In this document: positions 27,712 to 34,339 of the stretch, piece after piece | How positions within the stretch are numbered: the first letter of the stretch is position 1 | How the letters are laid out: every line of letters begins with the position of its first letter | NCBI RefSeq assembly: GCF_963662805.1 | Contig: NZ_OY759877.1 | Coordinates: 62,001 to 126,000, forward strand | Length of the DNA: 64,000 nucleotides | Reading direction: 5' to 3' | Source of the DNA: an uncultured Cohaesibacter sp. | Lineage (GTDB): Bacteria > Pseudomonadota > Alphaproteobacteria > Rhizobiales > Cohaesibacteraceae | Made by a program: the position numbers and the translations under genes | The notes under the pieces: model-generated | The model's input: only the letters and a program-made list of their open reading frames with translations | Told to the model about the DNA's origin: nothing | The model's database searches: none

Positions 27712-27740
27712 ATCAGTCGTGTCAGGGCTGGAATCGGTTC
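27712..27740 (-). promoter_or_regulatory. Putative ECF-sigma promoter for BA14K copy 3
   Basis: On the minus strand TTGAACC (GAACC at 27740-27736), 16 bases, then CGACTGAT (27719-27712). The same arrangement precedes copies 4 and 5 and the ECF sigma gene itself. The leader between it and the start codon is about 90 bases and is similar among the three copies. Confidence 0.65.
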
Positions 27741-27889
27741 AAGAAATTTTCGATTTTTCTTTCTCTTTTTTGAAAATCTAATGATTTCAATGGTTTTACT
27801 CGAAAATCATTTTGATGGTGAGGTGTGGAGACCTCCAGACCGCTTGAAGCCTGTCACTGATTGTTTGGACGTCGCCTGTCTTCAGACAC

Positions 27890-27920
27890 AAAAAAAGCCG
27901 CCTCACGAGGAGGCGGCTTT
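27890..27920 (-). terminator. Rho-independent terminator after BA14K copy 4
   Basis: The same AAAGCCGCCTC / GAGGCGGCTTT hairpin as at 27236-27269, again with a T-run on the minus strand. It marks one end of the duplicated unit. Confidence 0.92.
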
Positions 27921-27939
27921 CTTTTCCGGGAGGGGTCGC

Positions 27940-28272
27940 TTAGCGGCAGAAATGAAGTCGACCGTCATAGCCACGGAAATATCCGGTGTGCGGGTTGAAG
28001 GACCGGTAGCGGGAGGAGCAGTAGCTGTACCAGCCGGGGGTCCAGGGTGCCGGGCGACCGTAATAGACCGGGGCCGGGCGGTGCGGACGATAGTGGTGGC
28101 GCTGGTGAGCGTTGGCTGCAATCGCGCCAACGGCAAGGCCGGTGAAGGCACCGATTGCGAAGGCTGCGTTGCGGCCGCCGCGGGCTTCGGCTTCGGCGGT
28201 CGGCAGGGCGACGGTGGCTGCGGAAGCGAGGGTTGCTACGAGGGCGAAGGTTGCGATGGTTTTCTTGAACAT
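27940..28272 (-). CDS. BA14K-family secreted protein (copy 4)
   Basis: The 110-residue protein differs from copy 3 at only a handful of positions (for example AEARGGRNAAF and NAHQRHHYRPHRPAPVYYGRPAP). Signal peptide, hydrophobic glycine-rich segment and the YCSSRYRSFNPHTGYF end motif are the same. Its 5' leader, start region (MFKKTIATFAL) and terminator are nearly those of copy 3. An ECF-type promoter stands at 28362-28390. Confidence 0.93.
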   Translation of the reverse strand: MFKKTIATFALVATLASAATVALPTAEAEARGGRNAAFAIGAFTGLAVGAIAANAHQRHHYRPHRPAPVYYGRPAPWTPGWYSYCSSRYRSFNPHTGYFRGYDGRLHFCR

Positions 28273-28361
28273 GAGTTATCTCCGTAAGGTGTCTGTTGTG
28301 ATTGGCTATGAAGCTTTTGTGTTGCTTGATTGGTTGGCGTTGTTTTCTGCCGCCTATACTA

Positions 28362-28390
28362 ATCAGTCGCGTTAGGGCCAAAACTGGTTC
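28362..28390 (-). promoter_or_regulatory. Putative ECF-sigma promoter for BA14K copy 4
   Basis: On the minus strand TCGAACC (GAACC at 28390-28386), 16 bases, then CGACTGAT (28369-28362) followed by TAGTATAGG. Spacing is identical to that before copies 3 and 5, although the bases of the spacer differ. Confidence 0.65.
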
Positions 28391-28562
28391 GAGACATACT
28401 TTCTACGGATGTGTCGGTTCGGAAAAGTGAATAAATTCAGCTAATTAGAATGAAAAATATTTTTTCGATGTGTCTGTCTCGGTTGGTAAAGGCCAGGGAA
28501 GCGGGGCGGTGCGTCTGTGTTCGGGAGGGGAATTGCCAGTTGGGTGCTGCCGTTGGACAAGC

Positions 28563-28592
28563 GCAAAAAGACCGCCCTTGAAGGGGCGGCCT
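28563..28592 (-). terminator. Rho-independent terminator after BA14K copy 5
   Basis: On the minus strand GGCCGCCC-CTTCAA-GGGCGGTC is followed by TTTTTGCG. The sequence differs from the hairpin shared by copies 3 and 4, in keeping with an older split of copy 5. Confidence 0.85.
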
Positions 28593-28614
28593 TGAATGCC
28601 GAGAGGAATGCGGC

Positions 28615-28947
28615 TTAGCGGCAGAAGTGCAGGCGACCGTCGTAGCCACGGAAGTAGCCGGTGTGCGGGTTGAAGGACCGGTAGCGGGAGGAGCAATAGC
28701 TGTACCAGCCGGGGGTCCAGGGTGCCGGGCGACCATAATAGACCGGAGCCGGGCGGTAGGGGCGATAGTGGTGGCGCTGGTGAGCATTGACTGCGATGGC
28801 ACCAACGGCAAGGCCGGTAACGGCTCCGATTGCGAAGGCTGCTTTTTTGCCGCCTTTTGCTTCAGCTTCAGCGGTCGGCATGGCGACGGTGGCTGCGGAA
28901 GCAAGGGTTGCTACGAGGGCGAAGGTTGCGATGGTTTTCTTGAACAT
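28615..28947 (-). CDS. BA14K-family secreted protein (copy 5)
   Basis: The 110-residue protein has the MFKKTIATFALVATLASAA signal peptide, then AEAKGGKKAAFAIGAVTGLAVGAIAV, NAHQRHHYRPYRPAPVYYGRPAPW and the standard end YCSSRYRSFNPHTGYFRGYDGRLHFCR. The C-terminal half is practically identical to copies 3 and 4, whereas the post-signal segment has Lys in place of Arg/Asn. It has its own ECF-type promoter (29041-29069) and terminator. Confidence 0.93.
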   Translation of the reverse strand: MFKKTIATFALVATLASAATVAMPTAEAEAKGGKKAAFAIGAVTGLAVGAIAVNAHQRHHYRPYRPAPVYYGRPAPWTPGWYSYCSSRYRSFNPHTGYFRGYDGRLHFCR

Positions 28948-29040
28948 GACTTCTCTCCGTAAAGTGTGTGTGTCGCGTGATTTGAAGGTCTTGGTGTCGC
29001 ATTTTGATTTTGTTGGCGGTGTTTTCTGCCGCCCATACTC

Positions 29041-29069
29041 ATCAGTCGCGCTGGGGGAGAAATGGGTTC
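29041..29069 (-). promoter_or_regulatory. Putative ECF-sigma promoter for BA14K copy 5
   Basis: On the minus strand TTGAACC (GAACC at 29069-29065), 16 bases, then CGACTGAT (29048-29041) and GAGTATGGG. It is the third copy of the element within 1.4 kb. Confidence 0.65.
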
Positions 29070-29184
29070 AAGAAATTAGGTGTTTTTGCTGAGATTTCTT
29101 AATTGTCTATAATTTTCAATTGCTTATTAAATGATAATTTTCATTCATCTGGAGGGAGTTGCGGAGAGCAAAAGACCCGAGACA

Positions 29185-29211
29185 TAAAAAAGACCGCCGA
29201 TTGGCGGTCTC
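29185..29211 (-). terminator. Rho-independent terminator after the lysine-rich BA14K-like gene
   Basis: On the minus strand GACCGCC-AAT-CGGCGGTC-type hairpin (9 bp, AGACCGCC pairing with GGCGGTCT) is followed by TTTTTTATG. It lies 30 bases past the stop at 29241. Confidence 0.9.
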
Positions 29212-29240
29212 TCATCATTATTGCTGAAGAGCGTCTGCCC

Positions 29241-29582
29241 TTATTTGCACATTTGTTTCTTGCCGTTCTTGTCTTTGTAATAACCGGTCTTCGGATCGAA
29301 GGATTTAAACTTGGTCTGGCACTTCTTCTTCCATTCCGGAGAGAATTTTTTCGGTGCAGGTTTGGCAGCCATTGGCTTGTTCGGAGTCGGTTTGGCCTGC
29401 TTCGCTTTCGGTGGCTGTTTTGGATCATCGGACGTTGCTACAACGATACCTGCGACGACACCCTTGACGACATCCGCTGCTGTAACATCCTTGGCATTTG
29501 CAGAAGTCGTGGGGACGATGAAGGTGGTGGTTGCAATCATAGTTGCAATGGTGGCTGCAGTGATGATGGCTTTTTTAAGCAT
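29241..29582 (-). CDS. Lysine-rich BA14K-like secreted protein
   Basis: The 113-residue protein has a signal peptide (MLKKAIITAATIATMIATTTFIVPTTSANA), a short AADVVKGVVAGIVVA segment, a Pro/Lys-rich linker (PKQPPKAKQAKPTPNKPMAAKPAPKK) and an end domain CQTKFKSFDPKTGYYKDKNGKKQMCK. The last part aligns with BA14K YCxxRYRSFNPxTGYF...FCR, keeping both cysteines but with lysines for arginines. It is a diverged paralogue. Its upstream region has a GGAAC-N16-CGTT element, unlike the array copies. Confidence 0.85.
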   Translation of the reverse strand: MLKKAIITAATIATMIATTTFIVPTTSANAKDVTAADVVKGVVAGIVVATSDDPKQPPKAKQAKPTPNKPMAAKPAPKKFSPEWKKKCQTKFKSFDPKTGYYKDKNGKKQMCK

Positions 29583-29697
29583 GGATATTGCCTTTGCTGG
29601 TTCTTGGTGGGTGTGAGTTGTCGCCCCGTACCCAATTCATTGTTCGTTTGAGGCGCTGCGATCAGGCGCATGCGCTCGTTGTTGATTCCATCCTATC

Positions 29698-29722
29698 AAC
29701 GAATAAAGGCATTCCGAGTTCC
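29698..29722 (-). promoter_or_regulatory. Putative EcfG (general stress response) promoter
   Basis: On the minus strand GGAAC (29722-29718), 16 bases, then CGTT (29701-29698). This matches the GGAAC-N16/17-CGTT consensus known for EcfG/RpoE2-dependent promoters in Alphaproteobacteria. The BA14K-like gene starts about 115 bases downstream. Confidence 0.6.
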
Positions 29723-29821
29723 AAAATGACTTTCCGGTCTCCCATGATTGTTCAATGACTTGGCTTTCGTGGGCTAGTCCGCGCGCGATTCCTGTGCCAA
29801 TAATATGTCCGGGCGTGTCTG

Positions 29822-29851
29822 GATCGGTTCCAAATTTTTTTTGAACCGATC
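29822..29851. repeat. Inverted repeat overlapping the ECF sigma promoter
   Basis: GATCGGTTC (29822-29830) and GAACCGATC (29843-29851) form a perfect 9-bp inverted repeat around a 12-base T-rich centre. The right arm contains the GAACC of the predicted -35 box. It may be an operator or reflect paired divergent -35 boxes. Confidence 0.6.
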
Positions 29852-29868
29852 GGCGCTCTCAAACGACA
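29843..29868 (+). promoter_or_regulatory. Putative autoregulatory ECF promoter of the sigma gene
   Basis: TTGAACC (GAACC 29843-29847), 16 bases, then CGACA (29864-29868). The match to the three BA14K promoters in both boxes and in spacing suggests the sigma factor transcribes its own gene. The start codon is 29 bases downstream. Confidence 0.65.
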
Positions 29869-29896
29869 CAGGTATGACAGTGAAATCGAGGATCGA

Positions 29897-30466
29897 ATGT
29901 CTGGATCTGACAATGCCCGTGATTTGGAGCTGTTGCGACAGATTGCGAGCAATGATCGAAAAGCCATAGCTCTTCTATATCAGAGGCATCATCTTCGGCT
30001 TTATCGTTATCTGCTAAGGTTCGTGAAAAACGATGCTGTAGCAGAGGAACTTGTGAATGAGACCTTTATCGATGTCTGGCGTTCGGCAGGCAAATTCGAG
30101 GGTCGCTCTCAGGTCTCGTCCTGGATCATTTCCATCGGGCGAAACAAAGCGATCTCTCTTTTGCGAAAGAAGTCGGATGCAGAGCTGGATGATGATTATG
30201 CAACCGGCCTTGAAGATGACAGCGATACACCCGAGGTCACAACACTGAAGCAGGACAAGGCAGCAGCGATGCGGGCCTGTATCGACAAGCTCAGTGATGA
30301 ACATCGGGAAGTGATTGATCTCGTTTACTATCAGGAGAAGGCAATCAAGGAGATTGCGGTGATCCTGGAGGTTCCTGAGAATACGGTGAAGACACGGGTG
30401 TTTCACGCTCGGAAGAAACTGTCCGAACTCCTGTCCAAATCCGGCATTGACCGGGGATGGCCATGA
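29897..30466 (+). CDS. ECF-family RNA polymerase sigma factor
   Basis: The 189-residue protein has region 2 (about 15-90; IALLYQRHHLRLYRYLLRFVKNDAVAEELVNETFIDVWRSA) and region 4 (about 130-180; LSDEHREVIDLVYYQEKAIKEIAVILEVPENTVKTRVFHARKKL), and no region 3, as in ECF sigma factors. GAGGA stands four bases before the ATG. The next gene encodes a membrane anti-sigma factor. It likely directs RNA polymerase to GAACC-N16-CGAC promoters, including its own and three BA14K genes; that link is inferred from shared motifs. Confidence 0.95.
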   Translation: MSGSDNARDLELLRQIASNDRKAIALLYQRHHLRLYRYLLRFVKNDAVAEELVNETFIDVWRSAGKFEGRSQVSSWIISIGRNKAISLLRKKSDAELDDDYATGLEDDSDTPEVTTLKQDKAAAMRACIDKLSDEHREVIDLVYYQEKAIKEIAVILEVPENTVKTRVFHARKKLSELLSKSGIDRGWP

Positions 30467-30500
30467 AACCCTTTGGATACCAGTGTCGAGGATAAAGATT

Positions 30501-31184
30501 ATGACTTACGAACCGGAAATCGAAAAGCTCCTGCCTTGGTATGCAAAAGGCCTTCTGGAGCCTCAGGAAACCGCTCAGGTGGATGCCTATCTCGCCGATA
30601 ATCCCGAGATGCGCATGCAGCTTGACCTCATCGCCGAGGAAGATGTCGCCGTTGAACAGATCCATGCGAGCCTTGGGGCACCGCAACCCGGCGGTCTGGA
30701 TCGGCTGATGGCCGAAATCGATGCCCTTGAGGCAAAGCAGGCACCTGTTACTCATGCTGCAAACAGTCTTGCCAGCAAGCTGAAGGGCTTCCTTGGCAAT
30801 TTCTCGACCCCGGGCATGAAATTTGCGGCGATGGCTGCAGCTCTGGTGGTGATTGTTCAGGGCGTGGTCATCGGCGGTCTGATCGAGGGTGGACGCGATG
30901 CCACAGCGCCGGGCAGCTTCACCACGGCCTCCGGCCCACAAGAGGTGATGCAGGTTGTTGACGGAGCCGTGTTCCTTGTGGCCTTCCAGAAGGATGCCCG
31001 GATGGACGCCGTTGCAGCCCTGCTCAAGGCACAGTCAGCACGGATCATCAGCGGTCCGAAAGCCGGAGGTTTCTTCGAACTCGAGGTGCCGAAAAACAAA
31101 TTGCCGGAAGGCGGCGCGAAAGCCGTCGTTGAAGCACTGAAGTCAAACGGCGACCTGATCAAGTTTGTCTCCGTTTCCGAGTAA
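30501..31184 (+). CDS. Membrane-anchored anti-sigma factor
   Basis: The 227-residue protein has an N-terminal anti-sigma-type domain (YEPEIEKLLPWYAKGLLEPQETAQVDAYLADNPEMRMQLD), one membrane helix at about 106-128 and a C-terminal periplasmic domain resembling RskA-type ends (QEVMQVVDGAVFLVAFQKDARMDAV...GGFFELEVPKNKLPEGGAKAVVEALK). No zinc-binding HxxxCxxC motif is present. It presumably holds the upstream sigma factor inactive until an envelope signal arrives. I used the ATG at 30501, 34 bases after the sigma stop; an earlier frame start at 30447 would overlap it. Confidence 0.88.
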   Translation: MTYEPEIEKLLPWYAKGLLEPQETAQVDAYLADNPEMRMQLDLIAEEDVAVEQIHASLGAPQPGGLDRLMAEIDALEAKQAPVTHAANSLASKLKGFLGNFSTPGMKFAAMAAALVVIVQGVVIGGLIEGGRDATAPGSFTTASGPQEVMQVVDGAVFLVAFQKDARMDAVAALLKAQSARIISGPKAGGFFELEVPKNKLPEGGAKAVVEALKSNGDLIKFVSVSE

Positions 31185-31214
31185 TCTAAGTATTTTTCTT
31201 GAGGTATCGCACAG

Positions 31215-31239
31215 AGGCCAGCGCTTTTGGCGCTGACCT
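31215..31239 (+). terminator. Hairpin after the anti-sigma gene
   Basis: AGGCCAGCGC pairs with GCGCTGACCT around a TTTTG loop, with one mismatch in ten pairs. There is no T-run, so termination is uncertain; it may be a processing or weak stop site before the subtilase gene. Confidence 0.4.
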
Positions 31240-31343
31240 ATGGTAAGATGACACCTCGTCTATATGTAGTGCGAAGCATCGGTGGGCACAAAATCGAGCT
31301 TCTTTCTGTTGAATATCTCTAGTCACCGTATCGGGGAGAAGCG

Positions 31344-33011
31344 ATGAAACGGACAAGAGTGAAGACGGTTTTGGGACTTGCTCTGGTGAGCGTAGTGGCT
31401 GTCAGTTTCGTTGAAACCGGATCGGCATTGGCTCAGACTTACAGCGGCAACAGCAACAACAGCAGTTATTCGAGTGATGAAAGCGATAGTTCTGACCACA
31501 GTAGTAGCAGTAGTCGGCGCAGGATCATTGCTCCGTCGATTGGCTTTGGTTTCGGCGTGATTCGCGATATTCACCGCCAGCGGCAGATCGATCCCTATTA
31601 TCAGCCACCGGTCGAACAGTATATTCCACCCCAGACTTATCAGCCTCCGAAGCGGACAAGGCCACGCAAGGCATCAAAGCCCCAGCGCACCTACAAGCCC
31701 AGAAATCCGCGCATCCTGCTGCCCGAGAGCCTGATGGTTGTATCCAAGGCGAAGCCTCGGATCTATTCCATCGGTGACAAGCCATGGGCGAGTGACACCG
31801 AGTTTCTGATCACCCTCAATCCTGGCATGCAGCCCTCGGACATTGCGGACTTTCTTGAGGAGTTCGACCTTGCAGTCGTGACGCAGGTGCGGGTCGGGCT
31901 TCTTGATCAGGTGATGCTGAAGGTGACCTATCCCAAGGTCATGTCGCCGCGGCTGGCGCTTCAGATGGCGTCCGATGATCGGGTGTTCCGGGCTCAGCCC
32001 AACTATTATTACTATCCCACTGCGAATGGTGCTGCCCAATCGGTCAGCCTCTATGCCGAGCTGCAGTATGCCTTCGATAAGATGCGCCTCAGCCAACTCA
32101 ATGGCGATGAGAGTGGTCGCGGGGTGAAGCTTGCCGTGATTGACAGTGGTATCAGCACCAGCCACCCGGCTCTGGCCGATGCTGTGACCGCCAACTTCAC
32201 CGCTTTTCCCGATGCGGATCCCGAGAGCCTGAACTTCGATCACGGCACGGCTGTTGCCTCCATCATTGCGGCGAGAGCCGGAATGCGGGGCGTCGCGCAG
32301 AATGTGTCGCTGATGTCGGCGCAGGTTTTCCGCTTTGGTGAAACCGGCAACATGGTGGCGGACAGCTATGATATCGTGCGGGGCATCGATTGGGCCGTCA
32401 GCAACGGTGCCAAGATCCTGAATCTCAGTTTTGCCGGTTCGAGAGACAAGGTGCTTGGAGCCGCGCTTGATCGGGCGAGCGAGCAGGGCGTCATTCTTGT
32501 TGCTGCGGCTGGCAACGAGGGAGCTGATGCGCCTGCTGCCTATCCCGCCGCCTATGACAATGTCATCGCTGTGACGGCAACGGACGAGGATGATGGTCTT
32601 TATGTCTTTGCCAATCGCGGCGAGCATGTGGAACTGGCCGCCCCCGGCGTCGATGTGCTCGTTGCTGCGGGTGAGGATGGCTATGGTCTTCAGACCGGCA
32701 CCTCTATGGCAACCGCCTATATTTCCGGGTCGGTGGCGCTGATGCTTGAGCGGGAGCCGGGCCTGAATGTTCAGCAGATCAAGGATCGTCTTGCCAAGTC
32801 AGCCCTCGATCTGGGTACAGCCGGGCGCGATCCCGAGTTCGGTTTTGGACGTCTTGATGCCTACAAGGCGATCACCAATGAAAGCGACGTGGCAGGTCAG
32901 ACACCAGCCGAGGTGGTGCCCGATGCCGTCAAGGTGACCAATGCGCTTGATTTTGGCGGCACGGCTAATGCCGAGAATGCGGCCAATGCACCCAAGGCGA
33001 CCCAGCAATAG
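31344..33011 (+). CDS. S8-family subtilisin-like serine protease
   Basis: The 555-residue protein has a signal peptide (about 1-30, ending GSALA), a Ser/Asn-rich then Pro/Arg-rich low-complexity region (about 32-125), an inhibitor-like prosegment (about 150-225) and a subtilase domain. The triad is Asp267 (VIDSGIS), His300 (HGTAVAS) and Ser454 (GTSMATA), with oxyanion Asn391 (AAGNEG). It is exported to periplasm or beyond. It sits 160 bp downstream of the ECF/anti-sigma pair in the same direction. It could act on the anti-sigma factor or be part of the response, but no ECF motif was seen before it. Confidence 0.93.
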   Translation: MKRTRVKTVLGLALVSVVAVSFVETGSALAQTYSGNSNNSSYSSDESDSSDHSSSSSRRRIIAPSIGFGFGVIRDIHRQRQIDPYYQPPVEQYIPPQTYQPPKRTRPRKASKPQRTYKPRNPRILLPESLMVVSKAKPRIYSIGDKPWASDTEFLITLNPGMQPSDIADFLEEFDLAVVTQVRVGLLDQVMLKVTYPKVMSPRLALQMASDDRVFRAQPNYYYYPTANGAAQSVSLYAELQYAFDKMRLSQLNGDESGRGVKLAVIDSGISTSHPALADAVTANFTAFPDADPESLNFDHGTAVASIIAARAGMRGVAQNVSLMSAQVFRFGETGNMVADSYDIVRGIDWAVSNGAKILNLSFAGSRDKVLGAALDRASEQGVILVAAAGNEGADAPAAYPAAYDNVIAVTATDEDDGLYVFANRGEHVELAAPGVDVLVAAGEDGYGLQTGTSMATAYISGSVALMLEREPGLNVQQIKDRLAKSALDLGTAGRDPEFGFGRLDAYKAITNESDVAGQTPAEVVPDAVKVTNALDFGGTANAENAANAPKATQQ

Positions 33012-33063
33012 GGTAAGGTTGCCTGTCATCCCTCGCTAGAGATGTGGATTGATGCAGGATCTC

Positions 33064-33099
33064 GAAAGGCTGCTGACAGGATGCTGTCAGCAGCCTTTC
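33064..33099 (+). terminator. Terminator-like hairpin after the subtilase gene
   Basis: A perfect 15-bp stem (33064-33078 with 33085-33099; GAAAGGCTGCTGACA and its complement) has a 6-base loop. The short T-rich end (CTTTCT) lies within the stem arm. Confidence 0.75.
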
Positions 33100-33150
33100 T
33101 CTATGGTTGGTGCAAGCGGCGCTTGTGCCGTGCCAAACATGGAGAAAGAC

Positions 33151-33537
33151 ATGACCTTTAAGCCTCAGAACGCTGCTACCTGGTTTTCCATTCCTGCCCG
33201 CGACTTTGACAGCTCTGTTCGGTTTTACGAGCAGCTTCTAAACATTTCCCTAGATCGCGTGATCATGGACGGGGATGCATCGTCCTATGCCCGCTTCCCC
33301 GTCACTGAAGGCGGTGTATCTGGTGCCGTGACATCGGATGAGCGATACAAGAAGGGCGGGACAGGCGCTGGTGTTGTGGTCTATCTTGCCTGCAAGGATA
33401 TCGATGCGGCTCTGGCGAAGGTGGAAGAGCTGGGCGGCAAGTTGCTTGCGCCAAAGATGGATCTGCCTGCCGATATGGGACAGGTAGCCGTTGTTGCGGA
33501 CTGTGATGGCAATCCGGTGGGGCTGCATCAGGCATGA
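33151..33537 (+). CDS. VOC-family (glyoxalase-like) protein
   Basis: The 128-residue protein is a single vicinal-oxygen-chelate fold: ATWFSIPARDFDSSVRFYEQLLNI at the start, GVVVYLACKDIDAALAKVEELGGKLL in the middle and VADCDGNPVGLHQA at the end. Members bind a metal and act in varied ways, from isomerases to resistance proteins; no specific reaction can be assigned. The ATG at 33151 follows GGAGAAAG. Its stop overlaps a possible start of the WYL regulator gene, a common pairing in which the regulator and VOC gene share a transcript. Confidence 0.88.
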   Translation: MTFKPQNAATWFSIPARDFDSSVRFYEQLLNISLDRVIMDGDASSYARFPVTEGGVSGAVTSDERYKKGGTGAGVVVYLACKDIDAALAKVEELGGKLLAPKMDLPADMGQVAVVADCDGNPVGLHQA

Positions 33538-33593
33538 TCTCGCAACACCCGCCGCATTGCGCAAGGGCTGGTATCCTCAAGGACCGGAGAGAG

Positions 33594-34328
33594 ATGATGC
33601 GGCGGGCGGATCGTTTGTTTGAAATTGTTCAGTATCTGCGGGGTGGGCGGCTGCTCACCGCGCAGGCGCTTGCCGACAAGCTTGAAGTCTCCAAGCGGAC
33701 GATCTATCGCGACGTCCTCGATTTGCAATCGAGCGGTGTTCCCATAGAGGGAGAGGCCGGGGTCGGTTATATCCTCTCAAGTGACTATCATGTGCCGCCG
33801 CTCAGTTTCACGCCGGATGAGATCGCGGCACTCGTGCTTGGGGCGCGGATGGTTCAGGCGTGGGCGGGTGATGAGCTCAAGGGGGCGGCCGAGGAGGCCC
33901 TCGTCAAGATCGATGCGGTCGTGCCGGAGGGTATGCGCAGCCTGATGAGCGAGACGCAACTGTTTGCCATGAATTTTGAGGCGCACCGTAACGAGCGGGC
34001 GTTGCTGGATCGCCTCAGGCTGGCCTGCAAGGAGCGCCGCCTTGTGACCATGACCTATCTCAGCCTTGACGGGCAGAGCAGCAGTCGGCGGGTGCGTCCG
34101 CTCGGGCTCTATTTCTGGGGACGGGTCTGGACGCTTGTTGCCTGGTGCGAGTTGCGTGAGGATTTTCGCTCGTTCCGGGTCGATCATATCGAGGTTCTCG
34201 ATGTGGAGGAGAGCCCGTACCCTATGGAAAAGGGGAGGGAGCTTCGGGATTTCGTTGCCCGCATGAAGGCGCTTGGCAAGATGCCGCCGTCGAAAGGGGC
34301 CTCTACAGAGGAGGGGCGTGATGGTTGA
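33594..34328 (+). CDS. YafY-type HTH/WYL-domain transcriptional regulator
   Basis: The 244-residue protein has an N-terminal HTH_11 domain (MMRRADRLFEIVQYLRGGRLLTAQALADKLEVSKRTIYRDVLDLQSSGVPI) and a C-terminal WYL domain (about 145-215; KERRLVTMTYLSLDG...RVRPLGLYFWGRVWTLVAWCELREDFRSFRVDHI). WYL domains sense ligands, often nucleic acid pieces or small molecules. GGAGAGAG stands just before this ATG; an alternative start at 33534 overlaps the VOC gene by 4 bp. It probably controls itself and the VOC gene. Confidence 0.92.
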   Translation: MMRRADRLFEIVQYLRGGRLLTAQALADKLEVSKRTIYRDVLDLQSSGVPIEGEAGVGYILSSDYHVPPLSFTPDEIAALVLGARMVQAWAGDELKGAAEEALVKIDAVVPEGMRSLMSETQLFAMNFEAHRNERALLDRLRLACKERRLVTMTYLSLDGQSSSRRVRPLGLYFWGRVWTLVAWCELREDFRSFRVDHIEVLDVEESPYPMEKGRELRDFVARMKALGKMPPSKGASTEEGRDG

Positions 34329-34339
34329 GTGTCATCGCT

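Larger units (their letters stand above)
28273..28614. other. Spacer between BA14K copies 4 and 5
   Basis: About 340 bases hold the leader and putative ECF promoter of copy 4 (28273-28390), an AT-rich stretch at about 28425-28470, and the terminator of copy 5 (28563-28592). I see no separate gene. Confidence 0.5.
29583..29896. other. Divergent regulatory region between the BA14K-like gene and the ECF sigma gene
   Basis: These 314 bases carry no gene. They hold an EcfG-like promoter facing left (29698-29722), an inverted repeat (29822-29851) and an ECF-type promoter facing right (29843-29868). It is the control centre of the locus. Confidence 0.6.

Noticed and set aside
25709..29582. Possible CRISPR or other short-repeat array
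   Set aside because: The repeated blocks are whole genes with leaders and terminators, not short repeats with unique spacers.
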